A stretch of DNA of 64,000 bases, taken from Sinorhizobium arboris LMG 14919. GTDB taxonomy: Bacteria > Pseudomonadota > Alphaproteobacteria > Rhizobiales > Rhizobiaceae. The stretch is from NCBI RefSeq assembly GCF_000427465.1, contig NZ_ATYB01000014.1, forward strand, positions 1,697,570 to 1,761,569, written 5' to 3'. Positions within the stretch are counted from its first letter, which is position 1. Every line of letters begins with the position of its first letter. This document shows, in pieces, positions 54,905 through 63,845 of the stretch. Under the pieces are notes generated by a model. The model made no database searches and was not told where the DNA came from. It saw nothing but the letters and a program-made list of their open reading frames with translations. The position numbers were made by a program, and so were the translations under genes.

Positions 54905-55732
54905 ATGACGCAGAAAAGCAAAAAGATCGACGAGGAAGCTCTTGCGGAGGCATATAACCGCGCGCTTGGCCTGGAAAAGTCCGGGCATTTCGACGCGGCC
55001 GCCGCGGCCTACCGGGAAGTGCTGGAAATCGACCCGGAGGACCACGGCGGCGCTGCCGTCCGGCTGGCTTCGATGCGGCGCGGCGAGACGCCACTCAAGG
55101 CTTCGGATGCCTATGTCGCAACGCTTTTCGATCAGCATGCCGACGTCTTCGACAATGTTCTCGTCGACCAGCTCCACTATTGTGTACCGCTTCTGGTGCG
55201 CCAGCGGATTCAGGCGCTCGGGCTCGGACCGTTCAAGCGGGTCCTCGATCTTGGCTGCGGCACCGGACTGACCGGAGGCGCGCTGCGCGACATGGCCGAG
55301 GACATAACCGGCGTGGATCTTTCGGAAAACATGGTGGAAATCGCCCACGAGAAGGATCTCTACGAGACGCTTTATGTCGCAGAGGCGGTCGACTTTCTCG
55401 ACGACAATGACGACGAACCGTTCGACCTGATCGCCGCAACCGACGTTCTGCCCTATATCGGCGCATTGGAGCCGCTGTTCTTCGGTGCGGTCGACAATCT
55501 GGTGCCGGGCGGGCTCCTGATCTTCTCGAGTGAGAGCCTGGAAGAGAGTACCCCTGCAGGGCAAGGCTTCGCCGTCGGCCCGCACCAGCGCTTCGCTCAC
55601 TCGGAAACCTACCTGCGCGAACGGCTTGCGGCCACCGGGTTCGGGATTGTGGACATCAACGACATTACGGTGCGCATGGAGGAAGGCGAGCCGATTGCCG
55701 GTCAATTGGTGATCGCCCGTTTCAAACCCTGA
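54905..55732 (+). CDS. SAM-dependent methyltransferase with N-terminal TPR-like segment
   Basis: A 275-residue protein. Residues about 8-48 (EEALAEAYNRALGLEKSGHFDAAAAAYREVLEIDPED) form one TPR unit. The methyltransferase follows from about 85, with motif I VLDLGCGTGLTGGAL, the acidic post-I loop GVDLSENMVEIA, motif II/III in FDLIAATDVLPYIG and PGGLLIFSSES. The layout matches a proteobacterial group of TPR-methyltransferases of unknown target. It is followed by the beta-hydroxyacid dehydrogenase and AlkD-like genes on the same strand, with gaps of 63 and -4 bases. Confidence 0.88.
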   Translation: MTQKSKKIDEEALAEAYNRALGLEKSGHFDAAAAAYREVLEIDPEDHGGAAVRLASMRRGETPLKASDAYVATLFDQHADVFDNVLVDQLHYCVPLLVRQRIQALGLGPFKRVLDLGCGTGLTGGALRDMAEDITGVDLSENMVEIAHEKDLYETLYVAEAVDFLDDNDDEPFDLIAATDVLPYIGALEPLFFGAVDNLVPGGLLIFSSESLEESTPAGQGFAVGPHQRFAHSETYLRERLAATGFGIVDINDITVRMEEGEPIAGQLVIARFKP

Positions 55733-55795
55733 TTGCAGCCGGCCGCGGCCGCCGCTATCGTCGGCCGGAACATGCCACTGCAAACGGAGTAGGAA

Positions 55796-56665
55796 ATGGC
55801 CAAAGTCGCATTCATCGGTCTCGGCGTCATGGGGTACCCGATGGCCGGTCATCTGAAGTCCCGCGGCGGGCATGAGGTCACGGTCTACAACCGGACCGCG
55901 GCCAAGGCGGAGCAATGGGCGGCCGAATTCGGCGGCGGGACTGCGGCGACGCCGGCCGAAGCGGCCAAGGACCAGGACTTCGTCTTCGCCTGCGTCGGCA
56001 ATGACGACGACCTCCGTTCCGTTACCACCGGTGAGAACGGCGCCTTCGAAACGATCGCACCCGGGGCGATCTTCATCGACAACACGACGGCATCGGCCGA
56101 GGTTGCGCGCGAGCTCTATGCGGCCGCAGCGGCGAAGGGCGTGCATTTCATCGACGCCCCTGTCTCCGGCGGCCAGGCCGGAGCGGAGAATGGCGTGCTC
56201 ACCGTCATGTGCGGCGGCGATGCGGGCGCCTTCGACAGGGCCAAGCCGGTTATCGAGGCCTACGCCCGCATGGTCGGCTTGATGGGCCCCGCCGGTGCCG
56301 GCCAGCTGACCAAAATGATCAATCAGATCTGTATCGCCGGCCTCGTTCAGGGACTTGCCGAGGGAATCCACTTCGGCAAGAAATCCGGGCTCGACATCGA
56401 GAAAGTCATCGAGGTGATCTCCAAGGGGGCGGCCGGCTCCTGGCAGATGGAAAATCGCCACAAGACCATGAACGAAGGCAAGTATGACTTCGGCTTCGCC
56501 GTCGACTGGATGCGCAAGGATCTGGATATCGTCCTCGCCGAAGCCCGGCGCAACGGCGCCAAGCTGCCGGTAACCGCTCTCGTCGACCAATTCTACGCCG
56601 AAGTTCAGGCGCTCGGCGGCAATCGCTGGGATACGTCCTCCCTGCTTGCCCGTCTCGAAAAATGA
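55796..56665 (+). CDS. beta-hydroxyacid dehydrogenase (3-hydroxyisobutyrate/tartronate-semialdehyde reductase type)
   Basis: A 289-residue NAD(P)H-dependent enzyme. The N-terminal GLGVMGYPMAGHLKSRG binds the cofactor; FIDAPVSGGQAGAENG is the substrate loop; GAGQLTKMINQI carries the catalytic Lys; and DFGFAVDWMRKDLDIVL is the conserved C-terminal helix. All family residues are present. Likely substrates are 3-hydroxyisobutyrate (valine catabolism), tartronate semialdehyde or succinic semialdehyde; sequence alone does not decide. It overlaps the start of the AlkD-like gene by 4 bases. Confidence 0.92.
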   Translation: MAKVAFIGLGVMGYPMAGHLKSRGGHEVTVYNRTAAKAEQWAAEFGGGTAATPAEAAKDQDFVFACVGNDDDLRSVTTGENGAFETIAPGAIFIDNTTASAEVARELYAAAAAKGVHFIDAPVSGGQAGAENGVLTVMCGGDAGAFDRAKPVIEAYARMVGLMGPAGAGQLTKMINQICIAGLVQGLAEGIHFGKKSGLDIEKVIEVISKGAAGSWQMENRHKTMNEGKYDFGFAVDWMRKDLDIVLAEARRNGAKLPVTALVDQFYAEVQALGGNRWDTSSLLARLEK

Positions 56666-57381
56666 CGCTTGGCCCGGCGTCGACGGCAGAAGACATCATC
56701 AAGCGCCTCCGCACCCTTGGCTCGGACGAGAACATTGCCGGCATGGCGCGCTTCGGCATTGCGATCGAAACCGCCCTGGGGGTCTCAAATGTAGAGCTCC
56801 GCCGCGTCGCCCGCCTGGTAAAGACCGATCATGCCCGCGCGCTGGCCCTCTGGAACTCAGGCATCCGCGAAGCGCGGCTATTGGCAGCTTTCACCGTGGA
56901 CCCGGAGGCGCTGACGCTTGAGGCGGCGCGGCAATGGGCTGACAGCTGCGACTCCTGGGAGGTCGTGGATACCGTCGCCGATCTCCTCGTCGGAGCGCGA
57001 CTGGAGGCCGTGCTCGTTCCCGAATTCGCCGCTGATGAGCGGGAATTCGTTCGCCGCCTGGCTTTTGCGATGATCGCAACAGCCGCCGTGCATCTCAAGA
57101 ACGAGCCGGATGCGACGCTGCTTGCCTGGCTGCCGCTGATCGAGACGCATGCAACCGACCAGCGCAATTTCGTGAAGAAGGCTGTCAACTGGGCGCTCAG
57201 GCAGATCGGCAAGCGCAGCCCCGCTTGCCACGCCCCCGCCCTGGCGCTCGCGGAAAAACTCGCGGCAAGCACGGATCGCGCCGCCCGATGGACTGGCAAG
57301 GATGCGCTGCGCGAGCTGACGACCGGCAAGGTCCGCCAGCGGCTGGGGCTTCCCGAGAGCACGTCGTCAATCCAGGCTTGA
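56662..57381 (+). CDS. AlkD-like DNA alkylation repair protein
   Basis: A 239-residue all-helical HEAT-like repeat protein of the DNA alkylation repair (AlkC/AlkD) family. Conserved parts: the substrate-pocket helices GVSNVELRRVARLVKT, ALALWNSGIREARLLAAF, the D-S-W of SCDSWEVVDTVADLL (catalytic Asp/Trp), and NFVKKAVNWALRQIGKRS near the C-terminus. Such proteins excise alkylated purines or bind damaged DNA. The start overlaps the preceding dehydrogenase by 4 bases, which implies coupling despite unrelated functions. The last 15 residues are Ser/Thr-rich. Confidence 0.88.
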   Translation: MTLGPASTAEDIIKRLRTLGSDENIAGMARFGIAIETALGVSNVELRRVARLVKTDHARALALWNSGIREARLLAAFTVDPEALTLEAARQWADSCDSWEVVDTVADLLVGARLEAVLVPEFAADEREFVRRLAFAMIATAAVHLKNEPDATLLAWLPLIETHATDQRNFVKKAVNWALRQIGKRSPACHAPALALAEKLAASTDRAARWTGKDALRELTTGKVRQRLGLPESTSSIQA

Positions 57382-57403
57382 CCCGAAGATGCGACCGGAT
57401 CTT

Positions 57404-57892
57404 CTAATCCTCGCTCGACTTTGCCTGATCGATGACCATGTAATCGAGCGGCAACTGCGTCGTATACTTGATCTGTTCCATGGCGAAGGCCGAGGAAACG
57501 TCCCGGATCTCAATCTTGGCGATCAGACGCTTGTAGAAGGCATCATAGGCCGCGATATCCGGCACGACCACGCGCAGGAGATAATCCACGTCGCCGCTCA
57601 TGCGATAGAATTCCACCACTTCCGGGAAATCCGCCACGACTTCGGAGAACCGCCGCAGCCACTCCATCGAATGCGAATTGGTGCGCACCGACACGAATAC
57701 GGTGACCTTCGTGTTCACCTTCACCGGATCGAGAAGCGCAACACGGCGCCGGATCACGCCTTCCTCTTCCATCTTCTGGATACGCCGCCAGCATGGCGTC
57801 GTGGAAAGCCCAACCTTCTTGGCGAGGTCGGCCACAGCCAAGGTCGAGTCTTCCTGCAAAAGGCGCAGAATCTTGCGGTCTAGACGATCCAT
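57404..57892 (-). CDS. Lrp/AsnC-family transcriptional regulator
   Basis: A 162-residue regulator. The N-terminal winged helix-turn-helix is LDRKILRLLQEDSTLAVADLAKKVGLSTTPCWRRIQKMEEEGVI, and residues about 75-150 form the RAM effector domain, ending in LPLDYMVIDQA. The conserved C-W-R-R recognition helix is typical of Lrp. It is convergent with the AlkD-like gene and lies 65 bases from the UDG-like gene, both minus strand. Targets and ligand are unknown; such solitary regulators often control amino-acid metabolism. Confidence 0.93.
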   Translation of the reverse strand: MDRLDRKILRLLQEDSTLAVADLAKKVGLSTTPCWRRIQKMEEEGVIRRRVALLDPVKVNTKVTVFVSVRTNSHSMEWLRRFSEVVADFPEVVEFYRMSGDVDYLLRVVVPDIAAYDAFYKRLIAKIEIRDVSSAFAMEQIKYTTQLPLDYMVIDQAKSSED

Positions 57893-57956
57893 CGAAAGTC
57901 CTCTCGAATATTTTTCCCTCTATAGCGCGGGATTTATGAAAATAAAGAAAATTGTT

Positions 57957-58586
57957 TCAGATCGTCAGCGCCCTCACCCGTTCACGCAGAAAGGGTAACA
58001 ACTCGGCCTCGAACCAGGGATTGCGCCGGAGCCAGCCGGTATTGCGCCAGCTCGGATGCGGCAGCGGCAATACGGAGACGCCGGAAGTGCTTTTCGCGCA
58101 GCGTTGCCAGTCGCGTACCGTCTCCGTCATGGATCCGGGACAGTGCTTTCCGAGATGCCAACGCTGCGCATGGCGGCCGACCGCCAGCACCAGCTCGATC
58201 TGGGGCATGGCATCCATGACCCTCTGCCGCCAGAGCGGCGCGCACTCACCCCTCGGCGGCAGGTCGCTGCCATGTCTGTCGTAACCCGGGAAACAGAAAC
58301 CCATCGGCACGATGGCGAAGTTTTGCGGATTGTAGAATGCCGCCCGGTCCACCGACAGCCATTGCCGCAGCCGGTCGCCCGACGCATCGTTGAAGGGAAG
58401 CCCGCTTTCATGCACCCGCAACCCCGGCGCCTGCCCGGCGATCAATATCCGCGCCGAAGCGGAAAGCACCGCCACCGGCCTCGGCTCGTGCGGCAGCCGG
58501 TAAGCCTCGCCGCGCGCCGGCTGGTCGCGGCAGCGGCGGCAGGCGGAGATCGCCGCCCGTAACGCCTCCAGGTCCTCCTCAGTCAA
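57957..58586 (-). CDS. uracil-DNA glycosylase-superfamily protein
   Basis: A 209-residue protein with the UDG superfamily motif AGQAPGLRVHESGLPFNDASGDRL near residue 50 and the C-terminal LPHPSWRNTGWLRRNPWF, which corresponds to the HPSP-like loop. CRRCRDQ near residue 17 and other Cys residues fit the family 4/5-like uracil-DNA glycosylases that carry an iron-sulfur cluster, though only part of the four-Cys pattern is clear. It probably removes uracil or related lesions. It overlaps the upstream nuclease gene by 8 bases, forming a two-gene unit. Confidence 0.85.
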   Translation of the reverse strand: MTEEDLEALRAAISACRRCRDQPARGEAYRLPHEPRPVAVLSASARILIAGQAPGLRVHESGLPFNDASGDRLRQWLSVDRAAFYNPQNFAIVPMGFCFPGYDRHGSDLPPRGECAPLWRQRVMDAMPQIELVLAVGRHAQRWHLGKHCPGSMTETVRDWQRCAKSTSGVSVLPLPHPSWRNTGWLRRNPWFEAELLPFLRERVRALTI

Positions 58587-59379
58587 TGTCGAACCTCGCC
58601 ATGATCGCGCTCGCGTGTTCCTGAAGCCATTCGAGAATGATCTCTAGCCAGCCGGTCGCCCGGTGCGGACCCTCGGCCGCTCGGCCCTTCGAGCGCCGCC
58701 ATTCTTGCGGCCTCACGAAATCGCCGGCCCAGAGCCCTGACCGCCCGGCCCGCGCCGTTTCCTCTTCGCCGCGGTAGAGCCCGTAGCTGACGGCATGACC
58801 GGAGAGGACCATCTCTCTCCCGAGGTCGGTCCCATCGGCTGCGCAGACGCCCAGTTCCCGACCGTAACGGTCGTGGCCATGAAGGCGACAGACGATCATG
58901 GCTCCCGCAACGAGATCCGCCAGCCGTTGCCGCGCCTGCGCACCGCAGTCCCACACGTCCTCCCCGCGTCGGCACATCTGGCCGATCTCCGGGGCATCGA
59001 TGCCTTCGATGCGTATACGACGCCCGTCGATCCGCAGGCTGTCGCCATCACTGGCCGACGCCAGTCCTCGCAACTCACCTGTCATCGGGCGTTCCGGCGG
59101 CGGCAGCTGCGATGCCACGTAGGCGCCGATGCCGAGCAGGACGAGGAATATCCAGCCGCCGGCCATGCCGCCGCTGCCGGAAGGCCTCCTGCGCGGCGCG
59201 GGAACACCTGATCGACCGAAGGCAAAACGTCTTGGCGAGGAGCGCTGGCCTGCACCGCTGCCGCCGCCAATTCGAAATCTGCGGTTCTGCGACTTCACGC
59301 CCAGCGCCTCCTCGTCCTGTCTGCACCCGTCCCGGCTCCGAAACCGCAATCGCGCCACAATGGTTTTCGAATCCTTCAT
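58579..59379 (-). CDS. membrane-anchored thermonuclease-family (SNase) protein
   Basis: A 266-residue protein. The first 70 residues are basic (Arg/Ser/Gly-rich), then a membrane helix at about 72-92 (GGWIFLVLLGIGAYVASQL). The SNase fold begins near 105: SASDGDSLRIDGRRIRIEGIDAPEIGQ (catalytic Arg/Asp region), a RLHGHDRYGRELGVC block with the second Arg/Glu and GLYRGEEETARAGRSGLW. The nuclease probably faces the periplasm. Metal-binding Asp residues and the Arg pair of the active site are present. It overlaps the UDG gene at its 3' end by 8 bases. Confidence 0.86.
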   Translation of the reverse strand: MKDSKTIVARLRFRSRDGCRQDEEALGVKSQNRRFRIGGGSGAGQRSSPRRFAFGRSGVPAPRRRPSGSGGMAGGWIFLVLLGIGAYVASQLPPPERPMTGELRGLASASDGDSLRIDGRRIRIEGIDAPEIGQMCRRGEDVWDCGAQARQRLADLVAGAMIVCRLHGHDRYGRELGVCAADGTDLGREMVLSGHAVSYGLYRGEEETARAGRSGLWAGDFVRPQEWRRSKGRAAEGPHRATGWLEIILEWLQEHASAIMARFDID

Positions 59380-59444
59380 GGGGGCAGCAACTTCTTAAGG
59401 ATTGCGTCCTACAGTGCAAGCTGAACGCAATCCTGACCAGAAGC

Positions 59445-60980
59445 ATGAGCATCGCCGGCAGCACATCGACCGACAAGATCATCGTCGACAAGTCGCGGAA
59501 CCATCGAAACAAGGCTGTTTCGAAGACCGTTCGCGCGACGCGACAGCGGCTGCAGACCGGCTCTTCGGCACCATCCGGCTTCGAACGGGAGATGCTCCTG
59601 CTCCACATCGAGTCCGTGCTCCACGGCGCGATGGCCCTGCCCCTACTCGTGATACTGATCGCGGCCAGCGGCATTCATCTCTCGGGCGACCCCATTATTC
59701 TCGCCTGGGCGTTGATGGCCCTGGCGGCGCATGCGGTGACCGTCCTGCTCGCGCGAAAGGCCAAGCGCGAGGATGTCGCCGCCGAAAAAGTCTCCGTCTG
59801 GCGCCGCCGCTTCCTCGCCGGCCAGATGCTGACCGGCCTGTGCTGGGCGATCTTCACGCTCCCGGACTGTCCGTCCTGCGGCGGCATCGCTTCCGGGCTC
59901 TTCGAGGGAACGGTGCTCTTCATTGCTCTTGCGGCCACCGCCATGGGCACTTTTCTATTGCGCAACGCTCTCTACTACACGTTTCTACCAGTGCTCGCTG
60001 CGCTCGGATTCTCCTCGCTTACGACCGGGGACCCGATCGATATCGGCCTTACGGGCATTCTGGCGATTTCGCTGGTCTTCCTGGCGTTCATGACCGCCAG
60101 GATGAACCGCGCCAACGTCCATATCCTTTCAGTCCAGTCTGAGAAGGACGACCTCATCGCCGAGCTCGAGGTGGCGAAGTCCATGTCGGACGAGGCCCGC
60201 CGCCGCGCGGAAGAAGCGAATCTCGCCAAGTCGCGCTTCCTCGCCTCGATGTCGCATGAGCTGCGCACACCGCTCAATGCGATCCTGGGCTTCTCCGAAG
60301 TCATGTCGACGGAGGTGCTCGGGCCGCTCAGCAATCCGACGTACAAGGAATACACGCTGGACATCCATCGCTCCGGCGAGCACCTCTTGAACCTCATCAA
60401 CGAAATTCTCGACCTTTCGCGGATCGAAGCCGGCAAATACGAGCTCAGCGAGGATGCGGTGAACCTGGCTGAAATCGTCGAGGATTGCATCGGCATGGTT
60501 CAGCTGCGCGCTCGCGGCAAGAACATAACGATCAGCCTGCAGTTCGAACAGGCGATGCCGTCGGTCTGGGCGGACGAAAAGGCGATGCGCCAGGTGACCC
60601 TCAATCTGCTGTCGAATGCCGTCAAGTTCACCCCGTCGGGCGGTGAAGTCACCGTGAAGGTCGGCTGGACCGCCGGCGGCGGGCAATATCTTTCGATCCG
60701 GGACAACGGTCCGGGCATTCCGGAAGAGGAAATTCCGATCGTCCTGTCCGCCTTCGGCCAGGGCTCGATCGCCATCAAGAGCGCCGAGCAGGGCACCGGT
60801 CTCGGGCTGCCGATCGTCCAGGCGATCCTCGCAAAGCACAATGGCCAGTTCATTCTGCGTTCGAAACTCCGGGAAGGCACCGAAGCGATCGCCATCCTGC
60901 CGCCGCGGCGGGTTCTGCAGAGCCTGCCACCGGTCGAGGACGTCCCCTCCCTCACCCGCCGGCGAAGAAGCTTTGCCTGA
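59445..60980 (+). CDS. membrane sensor histidine kinase
   Basis: A 511-residue two-component sensor. ATG 59445 (MSIAGSTSTDK) is the start where similarity begins; its ribosome site is weak. Residues about 60-215 hold about six hydrophobic helices (a multi-pass sensor without PAS domain). A coiled coil (ELEVAKSMSDEARRRAEEANL) leads to the HisKA H-box FLASMSHELRTPLNAILGFS with the phospho-acceptor His. The ATPase boxes are NLLSNAVKFTPSGG, DNGPGIPEEE and GTGLGLPIVQ. The H-box sequence resembles the PleC/DivJ/PdhS family of cell-cycle kinases. No response-regulator gene is adjacent, so the partner is unknown. Confidence 0.9.
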   Translation: MSIAGSTSTDKIIVDKSRNHRNKAVSKTVRATRQRLQTGSSAPSGFEREMLLLHIESVLHGAMALPLLVILIAASGIHLSGDPIILAWALMALAAHAVTVLLARKAKREDVAAEKVSVWRRRFLAGQMLTGLCWAIFTLPDCPSCGGIASGLFEGTVLFIALAATAMGTFLLRNALYYTFLPVLAALGFSSLTTGDPIDIGLTGILAISLVFLAFMTARMNRANVHILSVQSEKDDLIAELEVAKSMSDEARRRAEEANLAKSRFLASMSHELRTPLNAILGFSEVMSTEVLGPLSNPTYKEYTLDIHRSGEHLLNLINEILDLSRIEAGKYELSEDAVNLAEIVEDCIGMVQLRARGKNITISLQFEQAMPSVWADEKAMRQVTLNLLSNAVKFTPSGGEVTVKVGWTAGGGQYLSIRDNGPGIPEEEIPIVLSAFGQGSIAIKSAEQGTGLGLPIVQAILAKHNGQFILRSKLREGTEAIAILPPRRVLQSLPPVEDVPSLTRRRRSFA

Positions 60981-61003
60981 ACGCTTGCTGAGCGTCCCCC
61001 ACT

Positions 61004-61107
61004 CCTGTGCCCGTCACAGGAATCCCGCCAGACCAAGTCATTGGGCTGGAAAGACTCTTCCCCGCCGCATGCGCGGCGCTGCTGGATCTCCCTGTTGACG
61101 AGCGACG
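61004..61107. repeat. RIME-like intergenic mosaic repeat, copy 2
   Basis: About 104 bp matching copy 1 (24656-24760) across most of its length: CCTGTGCCCGTCACAGGAAT at the left, then CCCGCCAGACCAAGTC, GGGCTGGAAAGACTC, GCGGCGCTGCTGGATC. The right end (CCTGTTGACGAGCGACGG) is an inverted partner of the left end. It lies just downstream of the histidine kinase gene, facing the convergent dgkA. Confidence 0.7.
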
Positions 61108-61117
61108 GCGTCGCGGA

Positions 61118-61531
61118 TCATCCGAGAAAACGCGCGAGAAATATCACGTAGAGGGCATAGCCGGCATTGGCGAGAATGAGGCAGAGGCAGGCGAAGGAGC
61201 CGAGGTCCTTGGCGTTCCGGCCCATTTCGGAGATTTCCGGCGAGACGCGGTCGACGATCTCCTCGATCGCCGTATTGATCGCCTCGAAAGCCATCATCAG
61301 CAGAAACAGGATCGCCATGGCGACATATTGGAACAGGTTGGCTCCGACGATCGCGAATGCGACCATCGCGACGGCGAAGGCGATAAGCTCATGCCGAAAA
61401 GCCGCCTCGCCGATCAGACGCTTGGCACCGCCGAAGGAATAGCTGGCCGCCGCGAAAAGGTGCCGGATGCCGGTATGCTTGTTGACGGGCCCGGCAGTGC
61501 CGTTGCGGGAGGTTGTGTTCTTGGCGTCCAT
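61118..61531 (-). CDS. dgkA: diacylglycerol kinase
   Basis: A 137-residue inner-membrane enzyme phosphorylating diacylglycerol to phosphatidate. Start [14 protein letters not shown] near 61531 (the position may be off by one base); a longer frame to 61597 exists but is unlikely. Three helices and the family signature are visible: [32 protein letters not shown] (catalytic Glu) and [22 protein letters not shown]. In rhizobia DgkA recycles diacylglycerol released when phosphoglycerol or other headgroups are moved onto glucans or lipids, as by the protein encoded at 22627. Confidence 0.93.
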   Translation of the reverse strand: MDAKNTTSRNGTAGPVNKHTGIRHLFAAASYSFGGAKRLIGEAAFRHELIAFAVAMVAFAIVGANLFQYVAMAILFLLMMAFEAINTAIEEIVDRVSPEISEMGRNAKDLGSFACLCLILANAGYALYVIFLARFLG

Positions 61532-61749
61532 TTCGTCTCGCGGGTTGGGAGAGGGCACAGCTTCGACGTTCCGATTTAGGCGAATCCAAGGCGGCATCAG
61601 TGCCGCATCTGCGAGACCACCCGACCGAATGACCCGACGCTTCCCGGATATGCGAGAAGCCGCCCCGCATCAATAGCTGCGCGACACGAGCTTAGCACGC
61701 ATGACGGCCAATCGACAGCAAGCGTGGAGCGCGCGCCGGGCGACCTGCG

Positions 61750-62766
61750 CTACTCCTTATTGCTCACGCCAGCCTGAGCGAAGGTCGCCATGCCGCTGTG
61801 GCAGGCTGCCGCCGCCTTGACGATTCCCGCAGCAAGGGCCGCACCCGTGCCCTCGCCGAGCCGCATGCCGAGAGCCAGCAGCGGAGTCTTGCCGAGCTTC
61901 TCGATCGCCCGCATATGGCCGGGCTCGCTCGAAACATGGCCGATCAGGCAATGGTCGAGCGCTGACGGATTGGCTGCCTTGAGGATCGCCGCGGCTGCCG
62001 TCGCGACGTAGCCGTCGATGATAACCGGAACCTTCTGCATCCGCGCTGCAAGGATTGCGCCCGCCATTGCCGCGATCTCGCGGCCGCCAAGCCTCCGCAT
62101 GACTTCCAGCGGATCGGACAAGTGGTCGCGGTGCAGCGAAACCGCCTTTTCAACAGCGGCGATCTTGCGCCTGAGCACCTCGCCTTCCGAGCCGGTTCCC
62201 GGGCCGACCCATTCCTCGGCCGTGCCGCCGTAAAGGCCGAGATTGATGGCAGCTGCGATCGTCGTGTTGCCGATGCCCATTTCGCCGATGCACAGAAGAT
62301 CCGTACCGCCGGCGATCGCCTCCATGCCGAAAGCCATGGTCGCGGCGCAGTCGCGCTCGGAGAGAGCGGCTTCCTGGGTGATGTCGCCGGTCGGATAATC
62401 GAGCGCCAGATCGAAGACCTTGAGGCCGAGATCGTGCGCTACGCAAATCTGGTTGATGGCAGCCCCGCCGGCGGCGAAGTTCTCGACCATCTGCGCCGTC
62501 ACCGAAGCGGGAAAGGGCGTCACCCCTTGGCGGGTCACGCCATGATTGCCGGCAAAAATCGCGACCAGCGGTCGGTTGACCGCCGGCGAACGCCCCGTCC
62601 AGGCGGCAAGCCAGAAGGCGATTTCCTCGAGGCGCCCGAGGGCGCCGGGCGGCTTCGTCAATTGTCCGTCCCGCTCGCGCGCCGCGACGAGTGCCGCCGT
62701 GTCCGGCCCCGGCAGATTGCGCAGTAGTTCGCGGAAATCATCAAACGGCAGGCCGCTGGCGCTCAT
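61750..62766 (-). CDS. cobT: nicotinate-nucleotide-dimethylbenzimidazole phosphoribosyltransferase
   Basis: A 338-residue enzyme that makes alpha-ribazole phosphate from dimethylbenzimidazole and nicotinate mononucleotide for the lower ligand of B12 (named CobU in the aerobic pathway nomenclature). Conserved parts: VNRPLVAIFAGNHGVTRQGVTPFPASVTAQMV near residue 65, EMGIGNTTIAAAI, and the C-terminal RLGEGTGAALA with the catalytic Glu. Start ATG 62766. The length equals the CobU of Pseudomonas denitrificans/Sinorhizobium. It is divergent from cobS across 137 bases without a visible riboswitch. Its substrate comes from BluB at 15.3 kb. Confidence 0.95.
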   Translation of the reverse strand: MSASGLPFDDFRELLRNLPGPDTAALVAARERDGQLTKPPGALGRLEEIAFWLAAWTGRSPAVNRPLVAIFAGNHGVTRQGVTPFPASVTAQMVENFAAGGAAINQICVAHDLGLKVFDLALDYPTGDITQEAALSERDCAATMAFGMEAIAGGTDLLCIGEMGIGNTTIAAAINLGLYGGTAEEWVGPGTGSEGEVLRRKIAAVEKAVSLHRDHLSDPLEVMRRLGGREIAAMAGAILAARMQKVPVIIDGYVATAAAAILKAANPSALDHCLIGHVSSEPGHMRAIEKLGKTPLLALGMRLGEGTGAALAAGIVKAAAACHSGMATFAQAGVSNKE

Positions 62767-62903
62767 GGATCACCCTTGCAATAGGAAACTCGTTCGGGCT
62801 CGTCATAGAGCGTGAGACCGCTCGCGGCAACGGCATTTGCGCCATTTGCCGTCGTCTCGCATGATCCCGCGGAACGCCGGGCGATTCGGGTGCGGGAGAC
62901 GAG

Positions 62904-63692
62904 ATGACAGATATTCGCGAACTCTGGGCCGACGTCGCACGGTCGGTTGCGTTCTTGAGCCGAATCCCACTGCCGGATCGATATTTCCGCGGCTATGACG
63001 GCGGGCTCGGCCGCGCCGTGCGCGCCTTCCCGCTTGCGGGCATCCTGATCACCCTTCCCGCCGCCGCGATAGCGGCACTTCTGGGCGCGTTTCATGCGAG
63101 CTCGCTCTTTACCGCCTTTCTCGTCGTCGCGGCTCAGGCGATGGTCACCGGCGCATTGCATGAAGACGGCCTTGGCGATACGGCCGACGGTTTCGGCGGC
63201 GGGCGAGACCGGGAAGGAGCGCTGGAGATCATGAAGGACAGCCGCATCGGGACGTACGGTGCGGTTGCCCTCATTCTTTCCTTCGGGCTTCGAGCTTCGG
63301 CGCTTGCCGCCTTTCTGCCGCTGCTGACGCCGGCGGGCGGCGGAATTGCGGTGCTTGCCACGGCTGCGCTTAGCCGCGCCGCGATGGTCTGGCATTGGTC
63401 CCGTCTCCCGCCTGCCCGCCGTAGCGGGGTGGCTGCCTCGGCGGGCGTTCCCGAGGCGCGGGCGACGTCGGTTGCCCTCGGCTCTGGCGTTCTCCTCGCA
63501 CTCGTGCTGTTTTTCCTCGCCGGCGCCCCGACTGTTGCCGTCCTACTCTCCTTCGGTGCTTTCGGACTTATCGTGCCCGGCTTCACGCGGCTTGCCGAAC
63601 GCAAGCTCGGCGGCCATACCGGCGACACGATCGGCGCCACCCAGCAACTGACGGAAATCGCCGTTCTGGGTGCTCTTGCGCTGGCGATCTGA
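62904..63692 (+). CDS. cobS: adenosylcobinamide-GDP ribazoletransferase (cobalamin synthase)
   Basis: A 262-residue inner-membrane enzyme (CobV in aerobic-pathway terms) that joins adenosylcobinamide-GDP and alpha-ribazole, completing B12. The family motif GALHEDGLGDTADGFGGG with the metal-binding Asp/Glu residues lies near residue 88, and DREGALEIMKDSRIGTYGA follows. About six to seven hydrophobic helices are predicted. Start ATG 62904 with GGGAG upstream. It diverges from cobT, and the two act in successive steps. Confidence 0.95.
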   Translation: MTDIRELWADVARSVAFLSRIPLPDRYFRGYDGGLGRAVRAFPLAGILITLPAAAIAALLGAFHASSLFTAFLVVAAQAMVTGALHEDGLGDTADGFGGGRDREGALEIMKDSRIGTYGAVALILSFGLRASALAAFLPLLTPAGGGIAVLATAALSRAAMVWHWSRLPPARRSGVAASAGVPEARATSVALGSGVLLALVLFFLAGAPTVAVLLSFGAFGLIVPGFTRLAERKLGGHTGDTIGATQQLTEIAVLGALALAI

Positions 63693-63845
63693 AAGGCCGA
63701 TATATTTTCGAACGAAACCGGAGCGGGATGAGGAAGTGTGTTCGGTTTGCCGCCCGCATTCCGCTCTTATGGAAACGATCGCGTTCATGATTTCAGGCCG
63801 ATCCGGCCCGGAATCATCGTGATCCAGCAGAGCACTGTCCTGATC

